NCBI RefSeq assembly: GCF_000225505.1 | Contig: NZ_BACI01000072.1 | Coordinates: 109,672 to 173,671 of the forward strand | From: Gordonia alkanivorans NBRC 16433 | Lineage (GTDB): Bacteria > Actinomycetota > Actinomycetes > Mycobacteriales > Mycobacteriaceae | Direction of reading: 5' to 3' | DNA length: 64,000 bases | Part shown: piece after piece, positions 38,918 to 48,302 of the stretch | How the letters are laid out: the number at the start of each line of letters is the position of its first letter | How positions within the stretch are numbered: the stretch's first letter is position 1 | Notes under the pieces: model-generated | Told to the model about the DNA's origin: nothing | The model's input: the letters and a program-made list of their open reading frames with translations, nothing else | Database searches by the model: none | Translations under genes and position numbers: made by a program

Positions 38918-40084
38918 ATGAGGGTGGCGATGATGACACGGGAGTATCCACCCGAGGTGTACGGCGGCGCCGGTGTACACGTCACCGAATTGGTCCGCCA
39001 CCTACGCGATCTCGCCACCGTAGATGTGCACTGCATGGGTGCCGAGCGGGAGACCGCGGCGGTCTATTCGCCGGACCCGGGCCTGGCCGGCGCGAATGCG
39101 GCGATCACGACGCTGTCCGCCGACCTGCGGATGGCCGTCGGTGCCGAAGGCGCCGACGTCGTGCACTCCCACACCTGGTACACCGGCCTCGCCGGGCACG
39201 TCGCCGCGCAGCTGTACGGCGTCCCTCACATCCTCACCGCGCATTCGCTCGAACCGTCGCGGCCGTGGAAGGCCGAACAGCTCGGCGGTGGTTATCGGGT
39301 GTCGAGCTGGGTCGAGCGCAACGCGGTCGAGTACGCCGACGCGGTGATCGCCGTGAGCTCGGGGATGCGCAGCGAGATCTGCACCACCTATCCGCATCTC
39401 GATCCCGAACGTGTCCACGTGGTGCGCAACGGCATCGACACCGACCAGTGGTATCCCGTCGACGACCCGTTCGGCCCCGAATCGACGCTGACTGCGCTCG
39501 GCGTCGATCCGGAGCGTCCGATCGTCGCCTTCGTCGGCCGTATCACCAGGCAGAAGGGCGTCGCCCATCTCGTCGCTGCCGCCCACCGGTTCGATCCGGA
39601 CATCCAGCTCGTGCTCTGCGCCGGCGCCCCCGACACCCCGGAGATCGGCGCCGAGATCGAGTCGGCGGTCGGCGAGCTGTCCGCGTCACGACCCGGCGTG
39701 CACTGGATACGGGAGATGCTGCCGCTCCCCCGCATCCGCGAGATCCTCACTGCAGCATCGGTCTTCGTGTGCCCGTCGGTGTACGAACCGCTCGGCATCG
39801 TGAACCTGGAGGCCATGGCCTGCGGGACCGCCGTCGTGGCGTCGGAAGTCGGCGGTATCCCGGAGGTGGTGCGCGATCACGTCACCGGCCGGTTGGTGCC
39901 CTACGACCCCGTCGATCCGCAGACCTTCGAACACGATCTCGCCCAGACGGTCAACGCCGTCGTCGGAGATCCCGTCGCGGCCACGGCGATGGGTGCGGCC
40001 GGCCGCGAGCGTGCCGAAGCCGAGTTCTCCTGGTCGACGATCGCCGAACAGACCCTAGGGGTGTACCGGTCCGTACTCCGCTGA
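38918..40084 (+). CDS. glgM: GlgM: alpha-maltose-1-phosphate synthase (GT4)
   Basis: 388 residues, GT-B fold. MTREYPPEVYGGAGVHVTEL starts the acceptor domain; FVGRITRQKGVAHL starts the donor domain; VCPSVYEPLGIVNLEAMACG contains the E-x7-E donor motif. It was formerly called glycogen synthase (Rv1212c); it joins ADP-glucose and glucose-1-P into maltose-1-P for the GlgE pathway. Divergent glgC supplies ADP-glucose. Confidence 0.93.
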   Translation: MRVAMMTREYPPEVYGGAGVHVTELVRHLRDLATVDVHCMGAERETAAVYSPDPGLAGANAAITTLSADLRMAVGAEGADVVHSHTWYTGLAGHVAAQLYGVPHILTAHSLEPSRPWKAEQLGGGYRVSSWVERNAVEYADAVIAVSSGMRSEICTTYPHLDPERVHVVRNGIDTDQWYPVDDPFGPESTLTALGVDPERPIVAFVGRITRQKGVAHLVAAAHRFDPDIQLVLCAGAPDTPEIGAEIESAVGELSASRPGVHWIREMLPLPRIREILTAASVFVCPSVYEPLGIVNLEAMACGTAVVASEVGGIPEVVRDHVTGRLVPYDPVDPQTFEHDLAQTVNAVVGDPVAATAMGAAGRERAEAEFSWSTIAEQTLGVYRSVLR

Positions 40085-40104
40085 CAGCGCGCCGTTGCGG
40101 CAGG

Positions 40105-41049
40105 TCAGCCCTGCGCGATCGGGCGGCAGGTCGTCACGACCACCGACAGTGTCACGCCCACGGTGCCACCTCCCACGAATGCGTCTGCACGCGAGCGGAT
40201 GTCGGCGTCGTCGGCATGAAAGGCCGACGGCCCCATCGCCACCAGGTCGCCCACGGTCTGCGCGTCGAGTTCGATGACGTGCCGGATCGTCGACGAGTCG
40301 ACGACCTCGAAACCGTCGGCGAAGGTGGCCTGGAGGCGTTCGTACTTGCCGGAGTCGACCCGCAGCATCTGCATCGGTTCGATGATCTCGGCGAGATGAT
40401 CTGCGGCCGGGCTGACGACGACGAGGCCTCCGCCGGGCTGCAGTACCCTCGCGAATTCGGCGGCATTGCGTGGTGCGAACACCGAGAGCGCAACGGTGAC
40501 AGCGTCATCGGCGATCGGTAGGCCGCGCCAGATGTCGGCGACGATCGCCGCGTGACGTGGGGTGCCGCGGGAGATCGCCCGCGCACAGAACTTGGAGAGG
40601 TCGATGCCTATTCCCCGTGCCTCGACCGCAGATGATTCGGCCAGCGCGGAGACCGCGGCGCGAAGGTAGTGGCCGCCACCGGCTCCCGCGTCCAGGACGA
40701 CGGGTTTGTCCGCGCCGGCACCGAATTCGCATGCCCGGTCGGCCACCGCGTCGAGCACCGGCGTGAAGAATCCGGCGTCGTGGACACGTGCGCGGGCCGC
40801 GACCATGGACGCGGTGTCGGCACGCAGTGAACCCGAACGTCCGTCGAGCAGCGAGACGTAACCCTGCTTGGCGACGTCGAAGGAATGACCGCCACCGCAG
40901 CGGAGTGATCCTCCACGCGGTGACGGCCCGGACCCGGCTCCTGCCGGGGAAGTCTCGTCGTGCCCGGTCCCGGGCGGCGCGGTCTCGAAAGCCCCGGCAC
41001 ACACCGGGCATCGAAGCAGCTCGACGACGTCGGCGAGATCTCCGTTCAG
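40105..41049 (-). CDS. RlmA/TlrB-type 23S rRNA (guanine-N1) methyltransferase, probable CTG start
   Basis: 314 residues from a CTG. The zinc site is LLRCPVCAGAF (C-x2-C) plus LRCGGGHSFDVAKQGYVSLL, and the methyltransferase core has VLDAGAGGGHYL and GIGIDLSKFCARAI. The first canonical start (GTG 41004) falls inside the zinc site and would delete its first Cys. No ATG, GTG or TTG is in frame between that GTG and the upstream TGA. CTG 41049 overlaps the stop of the DUF3117 gene as CTGA, like the ATGA couplings elsewhere here. Confidence 0.8.
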   Translation of the reverse strand: MNGDLADVVELLRCPVCAGAFETAPPGTGHDETSPAGAGSGPSPRGGSLRCGGGHSFDVAKQGYVSLLDGRSGSLRADTASMVAARARVHDAGFFTPVLDAVADRACEFGAGADKPVVLDAGAGGGHYLRAAVSALAESSAVEARGIGIDLSKFCARAISRGTPRHAAIVADIWRGLPIADDAVTVALSVFAPRNAAEFARVLQPGGGLVVVSPAADHLAEIIEPMQMLRVDSGKYERLQATFADGFEVVDSSTIRHVIELDAQTVGDLVAMGPSAFHADDADIRSRADAFVGGGTVGVTLSVVVTTCRPIAQG

Positions 41050-41213
41050 CCGGTGACCCCGCGGAGTTCCTCACCCAGTGCGGCGGCTTCGTCGGCGGTC
41101 AGCTCGACGACGAGGCGACCTCCGCCCTCGATCGGAATCCGGACAACGATTCCACGCCCTTCCTTGGCCGCTTCGAGGGGGCCGTCCCCAGTACGTGGCT
41201 TCATTGCCGCCAT
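41046..41213 (-). CDS. DUF3117 family protein (Rv1211-like, 55 aa)
   Basis: 55 residues starting MAAMKPRTGDGPLEA and ending AALGEELRGVTG, almost invariant in actinobacteria. GGRLVVELTADEAAALG forms a strand-helix unit. ATG 41213 follows GGGAG. Function unknown. Directly coupled with the rRNA methyltransferase gene, so it may belong to translation or to the glgM neighbourhood; only position suggests this. Confidence 0.9.
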   Translation of the reverse strand: MAAMKPRTGDGPLEAAKEGRGIVVRIPIEGGGRLVVELTADEAAALGEELRGVTG

Positions 41214-41314
41214 TCTCAAGCTCCCTTCACAGTGTCCTGCTTCGAACATGATACGTGTCGTCGTCTCGATCGAATGCGAGTGCGCGACACAAGCTCTGTT
41301 CCGAGGTGCCCCGA

Positions 41315-41761
41315 CTACCTGTCGATGGCTGTCGACGGACCTGCTTCGCGCGAGGCGGGATTGGGGTCCTGATCGTCGTAAACCGCCTGATCCCGGCCGT
41401 TCTCGGGGTTGTCGACACCCTCTGCGGCAACGTCGGGAACGCCCGTCGTGCCGGGGGTCACACCTGTCCCCGACTCGCGCTCGCGGAGACGCGCGATGAC
41501 CGTTCGGAGGTCGTCGACCTCGCGCGCGAGACGCGCGAGCGCCCAGTCGACCTCGGATTGCTTGTAGCCCCGGAACGTCTGCATGAAGCGCAGCGCCCGG
41601 ACGTCGTCGCCACTGATCCCGACCGTCGGCAGACGGGTGAGGGTGGTGCCGGGTTCGACCGGGGGGAGTTCCTCCCCGCGCCCGAAGACGAACCAGACGA
41701 TGGCGAACACTGCCCCGGCGACGAGCGCCATGATCAGCAGGTACAGCAGCAGGGTCTGCAT
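41315..41761 (-). CDS. DivIVA-domain membrane protein (Rv1209-like)
   Basis: 148 residues. One N-terminal transmembrane helix (LLLYLLIMALVAGAVFAIVW), then FGRGEELPP and a DivIVA-like segment MQTFRGYKQSEVDWALARLA with a coiled coil (REVDDLRTVIARLRER). The acidic tail is disordered. Probably a membrane-tethered scaffold at curved membrane or septum. ATG 41761 is chosen for GGGA spacing; ATG 41770 possible. The tagA gene that follows in M. tuberculosis is absent. Confidence 0.85.
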   Translation of the reverse strand: MQTLLLYLLIMALVAGAVFAIVWFVFGRGEELPPVEPGTTLTRLPTVGISGDDVRALRFMQTFRGYKQSEVDWALARLAREVDDLRTVIARLRERESGTGVTPGTTGVPDVAAEGVDNPENGRDQAVYDDQDPNPASREAGPSTAIDR

Positions 41762-41842
41762 ACGTCCCATCCTGACAGACCGGCGTCGGGCGGCCCTCGC
41801 GGCACCTGGCCGTCTCGTCGGACGACCGGTCCGCACACGACA

Positions 41843-41886
41843 CCGGCGACACTGCGTCGCGCCGAGGGCGTGTCACGTGTCGCCGG
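41843..41886 (-). terminator. Hairpin downstream of gpgS
   Basis: CCGGCGACAC (41843-41852) pairs with GTGTCGCCGG (41877-41886), 24-nt loop, 34 nt after the gpgS stop. Confidence 0.5.
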
Positions 41887-41920
41887 AGTCGAGGAGTGGT
41901 CGGTTCCCGGACGAAGTCGC

Positions 41921-42934
41921 CTAGGAGGCCATCACCTTGGAGTCGATGGAGCGGAGGGTGTTCATCGGCGGACGGTCCTCGAGGTAGACCTCGGTGGTGT
42001 GCGGCGTGAACGAGCCGTCGGGCTCGGCGGTGAACTGGGTGAGTCCGACGCCGGAGTCCTCGATGCCGCATCGGCGCATCAGCGTGCCGACGATCTGCCG
42101 GCTCATGACGCCGAGCTCGATGAGTGGACGGTTGCGGTGGGTGCGGACGCCGAGGTTGACCTGTCCGATGCCGCCGAGGCCGTACCGATCGTAGGTGTCG
42201 ATGAGGAGACCGATCTCCACGCCGTAGCCGGGCGCGAACGGCACCGACGACAGCATCTCGCGGGTGCCGGCGTATTCACCGCCGAGCGGCTGCAGGACCG
42301 CGGTGAGGTCGGGCTTCTGGGAGGCCAGCAGTGGGCGGGCGACGAGTTCGGTGACGCGGCCGCCGCCGTTGGCGTCCTGGGTGCCGCCGGTACGCAGCGG
42401 ACGGCGGTAGTAGCCCTTCACCAAGTGGATCTCCGGATTCACCAGGAGCGGGCCGAGCATCTTCGGCACGAACATGGGGTCCGGGTCGATGAGGTCGGAG
42501 TCGACGAAGGCGATGATGTCGCCGGTGGTCGCGGCGATCGAACGCCACAGCACCTCACCCTTGCCCTTGACGGGTTCGAGCTCGGGCACCGCCTCCTCAC
42601 GGCTGATGACCTGCGCACCGGCCGCGAGCGCACGCTCGGCGGTGGCATCGGTGGAGCCCGAGTCCAGGACGATCAGTTCGTCGACGAGCGTGCCGTACAG
42701 CGGCATGATCGAGGCGATCACGTCGGCGACGGTCTCCTCCTCGTTCAGGGCGGGCAGCACCACCGATACGGTGCGTCCGTCCTTGGCGGCGACGAGTTCG
42801 TCGATGGTCCAGTCCGGCTGCTCCCAGGTGTGGGTCGCCGACCACTGCCGCTTGGTACCGAGCTCCTCGGCCGGCGTCGGCCAGACGGCGGCCTTATCGC
42901 GACCGATGGGGTTACGTCGCTTCTGCTTGGTCAT
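41921..42934 (-). CDS. gpgS: Glucosyl-3-phosphoglycerate synthase
   Basis: 337 residues, GT-A fold, GT81. VSVVLPALNEEETVADVIAS binds UDP, IIAFVDSDLIDPDP holds the metal-binding DSD, and LLASQKPDLTAVLQPLGGEY the acceptor site. It starts methylglucose lipopolysaccharide synthesis from 3-phosphoglycerate. The ATG overlaps the folP2 stop (ATGA) with GGGG upstream, as in Rv1207-Rv1208. Confidence 0.95.
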   Translation of the reverse strand: MTKQKRRNPIGRDKAAVWPTPAEELGTKRQWSATHTWEQPDWTIDELVAAKDGRTVSVVLPALNEEETVADVIASIMPLYGTLVDELIVLDSGSTDATAERALAAGAQVISREEAVPELEPVKGKGEVLWRSIAATTGDIIAFVDSDLIDPDPMFVPKMLGPLLVNPEIHLVKGYYRRPLRTGGTQDANGGGRVTELVARPLLASQKPDLTAVLQPLGGEYAGTREMLSSVPFAPGYGVEIGLLIDTYDRYGLGGIGQVNLGVRTHRNRPLIELGVMSRQIVGTLMRRCGIEDSGVGLTQFTAEPDGSFTPHTTEVYLEDRPPMNTLRSIDSKVMAS

Positions 42935-43812
42935 GCAAGTCCCCTGACTGTTCGGGCGGGCGGTCTCGTTCCCGCGATGGCAGCGACCATGTCGACCACA
43001 CGACGGGTGGCGGCGACCTCGTGTACGCGAAAGATCCGGGCGCCTTCGGCGGCGGCCAGAGCGGTCGCGGCGAGGGTTCCCTCCAACCGTTGCTCCAGGT
43101 CTGTACCCAGAGTCTCCCCCACAAAGTCCTTGTTGCTCAGCGCCATCAGGACTGGCCAACCCGTATTAACAAGATCTTTTACACGGCGTAACAGTGCGAG
43201 CCCGTGGTGAGTGTTCTTGCCAAAATCATGCGTCGGGTCGATAACGATCGCGTCTCGATGTACGCCCGCTGCCAGGGCCCGCTCCGCCGCCCCGGTCACC
43301 TCGTCGAGCACGTCGGCCACCACCGCGTCGACGGAATCGCCGTAGGAGACGCGGTGCGGGCGGGTCCGGACGACGGCACCGCCGGTGTGCGAACACACGA
43401 TCCCCGCACCCCGTTCGGCCGCGACCGCGACGACCTCGGGGTCGACTCCGGCCCACGTGTCGTTGATGAGGTCGGCCCCCGCCGCGCACGCCTGGTCGGC
43501 GACCTCGCTGCGCCAGGTGTCGACGCTGATCAGCACATCCGGGTGGCGCTCCCGGATCCACGAGATCATCGGCACCACGCGAGCCGCCTCGGTCATCGCG
43601 TCGACCTCTTCGCCGGGCCCTGCCTTCACCCCGCCGACATCGATGATGTCGGCACCTTCGGCGACCACCTGGTCGACGCGCCGCTGTGCAGCGGTGTCGT
43701 CGAAGCTGGCGCCACGGTCGTAGAAGGAGTCAGGGGTGCGGTTGACGATCGCCATGACCAGCGCACGGTCGACGGCCACCGGACGACCGCACAGGGTCGG
43801 CGAAACGGTCAT
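42931..43812 (-). CDS. folP2: Dihydropteroate synthase homologue FolP2
   Basis: 293 residues, TIM barrel. MAIVNRTPDSFYDRGASFDD, IIDVGGVKAGPG and LISVDTWRSEVA are DHPS blocks; ADLINDTWAG is next. In M. leprae and M. tuberculosis the FolP2 type, coupled with gpgS, lacks or has little DHPS activity, and its real role is open. ATG overlaps the fadD6 stop (ATGA), so fadD6-folP2-gpgS form one operon. Confidence 0.88.
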   Translation of the reverse strand: MTVSPTLCGRPVAVDRALVMAIVNRTPDSFYDRGASFDDTAAQRRVDQVVAEGADIIDVGGVKAGPGEEVDAMTEAARVVPMISWIRERHPDVLISVDTWRSEVADQACAAGADLINDTWAGVDPEVVAVAAERGAGIVCSHTGGAVVRTRPHRVSYGDSVDAVVADVLDEVTGAAERALAAGVHRDAIVIDPTHDFGKNTHHGLALLRRVKDLVNTGWPVLMALSNKDFVGETLGTDLEQRLEGTLAATALAAAEGARIFRVHEVAATRRVVDMVAAIAGTRPPARTVRGLA

Positions 43813-45635
43813 CCCTTGGGGACCTTGGCGGCTGCCACGTCGTCGGGGTAATCCTCGTAGTACTCCACGTAGCCCTTCTCCTTGCCGACCAGCACGTAGA
43901 CCTGATCGGCCTCGGCGTCGGCATAACCTTCCTTACGGAGTTCGACTTTACGGTTCTTGAACGTCGAAGTCTGCTCGAAGTCGTCGACGATGCGCACGAA
44001 CAGCGGCACCGCATAGGACGGCAGCGCCTTGTAGAGGTGTTCGGCGAGCCGCTTCGGGTCGAGGTCGGCGCCGTCGCGCAGTTTGATCGCCACCATCCCG
44101 GCGCGGCCATCGGTGCCGGGTACCTCGACGCCGTAGACCACCGACTGGGCCACCGCGTCGTATGAGTCGACGGCACCCTCCACCTCGGTGGTGGCCACGT
44201 TCTCACCCTTCCACCGGAAGGTGTCGCCGAGGCGGTCGACGAAGGCGATGTGCGCGAAGCCCTGATCGCGGACGAGGTCGCCCGAGTTGAAGTACGAGTC
44301 CCCCTCCTTGAAGGCGTCGCGCACGATCTTCTTCTCGGTCTCCTCCTCGTCGGTGTAGCCGTCGACCGGCACCCGGTTGGAGATCTGCGCGAGCAGCAGG
44401 CCCGTACCGCCCTTGCCGACCTCGGTCAGTCGGCCCTCGGAGTCGCGCTTGGGATTGCCCTCCTCGTCGTACTCCACGATCTTGTACGGCAGAGGGCAGA
44501 ACCCGGCCGTCTTGTCGACGGTGAAGGCGTTGACGAAGGCGAGGTTGAGCTCGCTTGCGCCGTAGAACTCGACAACGCGGTCCACGCCGAACCGCTCACG
44601 GAATTCGTCCCAGATGTCGGGGCGCATCCCGTTTCCGACCACGGTGTGCACCGAGTGCTGCAGATCGGTGGGCTTCTCCGGCTGCGCCAGCAGGTAGCGG
44701 CACAACTCACCGATGTAGCAGAAGGCGGTGGCGCGGTTGAGGATCACGTCGTCCCAGAACTTCGACGCCGAGAACGACTTGCCGATCGCGAAGCATGCCC
44801 CCGACGCGAGCACCGACGACAGGGACACCGACAGTGCGTTGTTGTGGTAGAGCGGCAGCGGCACGTACATGGTGTCGCTGTGGCGCAGGCGGACCGCGAG
44901 ACCGCCGATACCGGAGAAGCTGGCCAGCCATCGGTTGTGGCTCATCACGCTGGCCTTGGGCATCCCGGTGGTGCCCGAGGTGAAGATGTAGAAGGCCTTG
45001 GTCGAGGCCGGCAGCTGTGCGGTGACCTCTGGGTCGGTGTCCGCCTTGCCCTCGGCGGCCGCGTCGAACTCGGCGAAGTCGAAGACATGGTCGGGCAGCG
45101 CCGACTCCGGGATCGACTCGAAGGCCTCGGCACAGTCCGGGTCGTGGACGAGGACCTTGGCCCCGAGCAGCTTGACCGAATGCTCGAGGACCTCGCCGCG
45201 CTGGTTGTAGTTCAGCATTCCGGCGATCGCGCCGAGCTTCACCGTCGCGAGCATCAGCAGCAGATCGGTGGTGTTGTTCTTGGAGAGCAGGGCGACCACG
45301 TCACCCTTGCCCACACCGGCCTCGGAAAGAACTGCGGCGTAACGGTTCACCCGGCGATTGGCCTCGCCGTAGGTGGTCGTGCGGCCCTCGAACCGGACGA
45401 ACGGGCGGTCCGGATGGGCACTCGCATGCTTCTGGAAGACCGAGCCGATCGTCTTCTTCGCTTCCGGCGGCCGCCGGATCAGGCCCGGCGCGTGCTTGAT
45501 CATCCCGGTCGCGTGTGGCGCCATCCTGGCCACGCCGCGCAGGAGATCCCCCACCCCGACCGTCTTCACCGTGTCCTGATTCGAACCGTCTGTCGTCGAG
45601 TCCGTCTGGACGTCCTTGGGCTGGGTCTCTGGCAT
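43809..45635 (-). CDS. fadD6: Acyl-CoA synthetase FadD6 (FATP-like)
   Basis: 608 residues. YIFTSGTTGMPKASVMSHNR is the AMP P-loop, FYGASELNLAF and YFNSGDLVRDQGFAHIAFVD-type motifs follow, and FRWKGENVATTEVEGAV is the hinge. It activates long-chain fatty acids to acyl-CoA through acyl-AMP and resembles eukaryotic FATP/SLC27. GGAGG precedes the ATG at 45635. First gene of fadD6-folP2-gpgS. Confidence 0.93.
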   Translation of the reverse strand: MPETQPKDVQTDSTTDGSNQDTVKTVGVGDLLRGVARMAPHATGMIKHAPGLIRRPPEAKKTIGSVFQKHASAHPDRPFVRFEGRTTTYGEANRRVNRYAAVLSEAGVGKGDVVALLSKNNTTDLLLMLATVKLGAIAGMLNYNQRGEVLEHSVKLLGAKVLVHDPDCAEAFESIPESALPDHVFDFAEFDAAAEGKADTDPEVTAQLPASTKAFYIFTSGTTGMPKASVMSHNRWLASFSGIGGLAVRLRHSDTMYVPLPLYHNNALSVSLSSVLASGACFAIGKSFSASKFWDDVILNRATAFCYIGELCRYLLAQPEKPTDLQHSVHTVVGNGMRPDIWDEFRERFGVDRVVEFYGASELNLAFVNAFTVDKTAGFCPLPYKIVEYDEEGNPKRDSEGRLTEVGKGGTGLLLAQISNRVPVDGYTDEEETEKKIVRDAFKEGDSYFNSGDLVRDQGFAHIAFVDRLGDTFRWKGENVATTEVEGAVDSYDAVAQSVVYGVEVPGTDGRAGMVAIKLRDGADLDPKRLAEHLYKALPSYAVPLFVRIVDDFEQTSTFKNRKVELRKEGYADAEADQVYVLVGKEKGYVEYYEDYPDDVAAAKVPKG

Positions 45636-45712
45636 GTGGCCTCCGCTCTCCGCTGGGCGTCGTGAGTGCCCCGCGCACTCACCGCGCCACCTTACCGGCC
45701 GGTAGGAAGTTT

Positions 45713-46249
45713 CTACCGCTGTGTCGCCAACTCGATCGCCTCGTCGACAGAGGCCGTGACCAGCAGTCGATCCAACGACCGCTGGGAGACGAAACCGGTT
45801 GTCGACAACTCTCGCAGCCAGCCGAGGAGCGGCGCGTAGAAATCGAAAGGATCGAGCAGGACCACCGGCTTCTCGTGCATGCCCAGGTACCCACCCGTCC
45901 AGGTCTCGAACAGCTCCTCGAGAGTTCCGATACCCCCGGGGAGCGTGATGAAACCGTCGGCACGCTCGTCCATGATGCGTTTGCGCTCACGCATGGTCTC
46001 GGTGATGACGAGTTCGTCGGACCCGAGGTCTGCCACCTCGCGCTCGATCAGCGCCTTCGGGATGATGCCGATGGTGTTGCCGCCCGCCGCGCGCGCCGAC
46101 GTGACCAGCGCACCCATCATCGAGACGTTGCCGCCGCCGGAGACGACGACGTGACCGGCACGCGCGAGCGCCGCCCCCACCTCGGAGGCGAGATCGAGGA
46201 AGCGTTGCTCGACGGGACCGGACGCACAGTAGACACAGACGGCACTCAC
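45713..46249 (-). CDS. LOG family protein (Rv1205-like)
   Basis: 178 residues, Rossmann-like. GHVVVSGGGNVSMMGAL and ITLPGGIGTLEELFETW (PGGxGTxxE) are LOG motifs. Relatives release adenine-type cytokinin bases from nucleotide 5'-monophosphates; Rv1205 does so. GTG 46249 overlaps the stop of the second LOG gene (GTGA), so they are coupled. Confidence 0.9.
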   Translation of the reverse strand: MSAVCVYCASGPVEQRFLDLASEVGAALARAGHVVVSGGGNVSMMGALVTSARAAGGNTIGIIPKALIEREVADLGSDELVITETMRERKRIMDERADGFITLPGGIGTLEELFETWTGGYLGMHEKPVVLLDPFDFYAPLLGWLRELSTTGFVSQRSLDRLLVTASVDEAIELATQR

Positions 46250-47070
46250 CGGGCAATCGTGCCATCGACTCCCGACTGGTTCACGCCGGGTTGCGTCGGG
46301 GCGGCGGCCTCGATCGTCGCGACGACGTCGTCCGGGTCGTCGACGACGGTCAGCAGGTCGAGGTCCTCGGGCGAGATCATCCCGCGCGCGGCCAGCACGT
46401 CGCGCATCCAGTCGAGCAGGCCGCCCCAGAAGTCGCTGCCCACCAACACGATCGGGAATCGCACCACCTTCTTGGTCTGTACCAGGGTGAGCGCCTCGAA
46501 CAGCTCGTCGAGCGTGCCCATGCCGCCCGGCAGGCAGACGAAGGCCTGCGCGTACTTCACGAACATCGTCTTGCGGACGAAGAAGTAGCGGAAGTTCATG
46601 CCGAGGTCGACCCAGGGGTTGAGGCCCTGTTCGAAGGGCAGCTCGATGTTCAGCCCGATCGACTGGGCACCCGCCTCGTGCGCACCCTGGTTGGCCGCCT
46701 GCATCGCGCCGGGCCCGCCGCCGGTGATCACCGCGTAGCCGGCCTCGCCGAGCGCACGACCCACGCGCACGCCGAGTGCGTACTCCGGCGAATCCGGCTT
46801 CAGCCGGGCCGAGCCGAACACGGTCACCGCCTCGGCGACCTCGCTCATCGCGTCGAAGCCCGCGACGAACTCCGACTGGATGCGCAGGACCCGCCACGAG
46901 TCGCGCATCGTGCGTTCGGCGCGACGATCCGCATCGCGCGGGTCGACCCATTCGAGAAGCCGCCGGTCCGTGGTCTTGCCGCGCTGCTCCGGCCGCATGC
47001 GGATGGGGCCGACGTAGCAGACGTCGTCAGCGGCGGAGTCGGTGGCGAGAGGTTCCGGATCGGTCGACAT
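46246..47070 (-). CDS. Second LOG/TIGR00730-like protein with N-terminal extension
   Basis: 274 residues. ~75 extra residues precede a LOG core: AVTVFGSARLKPDS, YAVITGGGPGAMQAANQG and FVCLPGGMGTLDELFEALT. It is a longer relative of the downstream protein (YgdH-like subgroup), so a nucleotide 5'-monophosphate nucleosidase role is possible. ATG 47070 lies seven nt after TAGCGT; a GTG three codons upstream (47079) is an alternative. Confidence 0.85.
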   Translation of the reverse strand: MSTDPEPLATDSAADDVCYVGPIRMRPEQRGKTTDRRLLEWVDPRDADRRAERTMRDSWRVLRIQSEFVAGFDAMSEVAEAVTVFGSARLKPDSPEYALGVRVGRALGEAGYAVITGGGPGAMQAANQGAHEAGAQSIGLNIELPFEQGLNPWVDLGMNFRYFFVRKTMFVKYAQAFVCLPGGMGTLDELFEALTLVQTKKVVRFPIVLVGSDFWGGLLDWMRDVLAARGMISPEDLDLLTVVDDPDDVVATIEAAAPTQPGVNQSGVDGTIAR

Positions 47071-47077
47071 GCGGCTC

Positions 47078-47083
47078 ACGCTA
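47078..47083 (-). promoter_or_regulatory. -10 box (TAGCGT) for LOG gene pair
   Basis: TAGCGT, seven nt, ATG 47070. Confidence 0.4.
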
Positions 47084-47122
47084 GCAGCGTGCGATGCGGC
47101 TCCCGGCCGGCGTCGGCCGGGC

Positions 47123-48220
47123 TCAGGACAGGTACGCGCGCAGCAGCTCGGTGACCGTGCGGATCTGCTCGACCGGGACGCGCTCGTCCCGACGATGCGC
47201 GAGGTTCGGGTCGCCGGGCCCGAGGTTCACCGCGGGGATGCCGAGGGCGGAGAACCGTGAGACGTCGGTCCAGCCGTACTTGGCGCGGAAGCGTCCCTGC
47301 GCGGCCTCGACGAGCGCGGCGGCCGCCGGGTGGGCCAGGCCGGGGAGCGCACCGGCCGCGGCGTCGGTGACCTCGAGGGTGACCGTGCCGTCGGCGAGGT
47401 CGGCGGCGAAGACCTCGCCGACGTGGTCGAGGGCCTGCTCGACGGAACGGTCCGGGGCGAAGCGGAAGTTCACGTCGACGTGCGCGGCGTCGGGGATGAC
47501 GTTGCCTGCGACGCCGCCGCCGAGCCCGACCGCCGAGAGTCCCTCGCGGTACTCGCAGCCGTCGATGTCGACGCGGCGCGGCTCGTAGGCGGCCAGCGTG
47601 GTCAGCACTCCCCCGAGCTTGTGGATCGCGTTGTCCCCCATCCACGAGCGGGCCGAGTGCGATCGCGTTCCCGACGTCGAGAGCCGAACGCGCAGCGTCC
47701 CTTGACAACCCGCCTCGATGAGACCGGCGGTGGGTTCGCCGAGGATGGCGACGTCACCGGCGAGCCACTCCGGCAGTTCCCGCTCGATGTCGTTGAGGCC
47801 GTTGAACTCGGCGGCGATCTCCTCGCAGTCGTAGAAGATCAGCGTCAGGTCGTGGGCGGGATCCTCGAGCGTCGCGGCGAGGTGCAGGAATACGGCGTCG
47901 CCCGACTTCATGTCGACGGTGCCGCAGCCGTGCAGCACGTCGCCCTCCTCGGGATGCCTCTCGCGTCGCGACGGCAGATTGCCGGCGACGGGCACGGTGT
48001 CGAGGTGCCCGGCGAGGATGACGCGCTGCGCCTTCCCCCGGTTGGTGCGGGCGAGTACCCGGTTGCCGTGCCGGAGGACCTCGAAGCCCGTCGTCTGTTC
48101 CCGCAGTGCCGCTTCCACCGCGTCGGCGATGGCCGACTCGTTGCGCGACTCGCTCTCGATGTCGACGAGGGCGGCGGTCAGTTCGACGGGATCGGCGGCG
48201 AGGTCGAGTGCGGTGCTCAC
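47123..48220 (-). CDS. dapE: Succinyl-diaminopimelate desuccinylase
   Basis: 365 residues, M20 metallopeptidase fold. [12 protein letters not shown] (zinc His, Asp), [13 protein letters not shown] (bridging Asp) and [12 protein letters not shown] (catalytic and zinc Glu) are present. It removes succinate from N-succinyl-LL-DAP in lysine/peptidoglycan synthesis. dapD and dapC lie nearby. GTG 48220 is six nt after TACGGT. Confidence 0.95.
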   Translation of the reverse strand: MSTALDLAADPVELTAALVDIESESRNESAIADAVEAALREQTTGFEVLRHGNRVLARTNRGKAQRVILAGHLDTVPVAGNLPSRRERHPEEGDVLHGCGTVDMKSGDAVFLHLAATLEDPAHDLTLIFYDCEEIAAEFNGLNDIERELPEWLAGDVAILGEPTAGLIEAGCQGTLRVRLSTSGTRSHSARSWMGDNAIHKLGGVLTTLAAYEPRRVDIDGCEYREGLSAVGLGGGVAGNVIPDAAHVDVNFRFAPDRSVEQALDHVGEVFAADLADGTVTLEVTDAAAGALPGLAHPAAAALVEAAQGRFRAKYGWTDVSRFSALGIPAVNLGPGDPNLAHRRDERVPVEQIRTVTELLRAYLS

Positions 48221-48226
48221 GCGCCT

Positions 48227-48232
48227 ACCGTA
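48227..48232 (-). promoter_or_regulatory. -10 box (TACGGT) for leaderless dapE
   Basis: TACGGT, six nt, GTG 48220. Confidence 0.45.
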
Positions 48233-48302
48233 TCTGGGGTTTCGACAAGCTCAACCGGCAAGGTTCGGCTCCACCGGCAAGGTTCGGCTCCACCGACATG
48301 GA

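Noticed and set aside
48237..48300. Direct repeat of CCACCGGCAAGGTTCGGCT-like units near dapE
   Set aside because: Only about two copies of an ~18-bp unit are present; probably a local duplication with no clear function.
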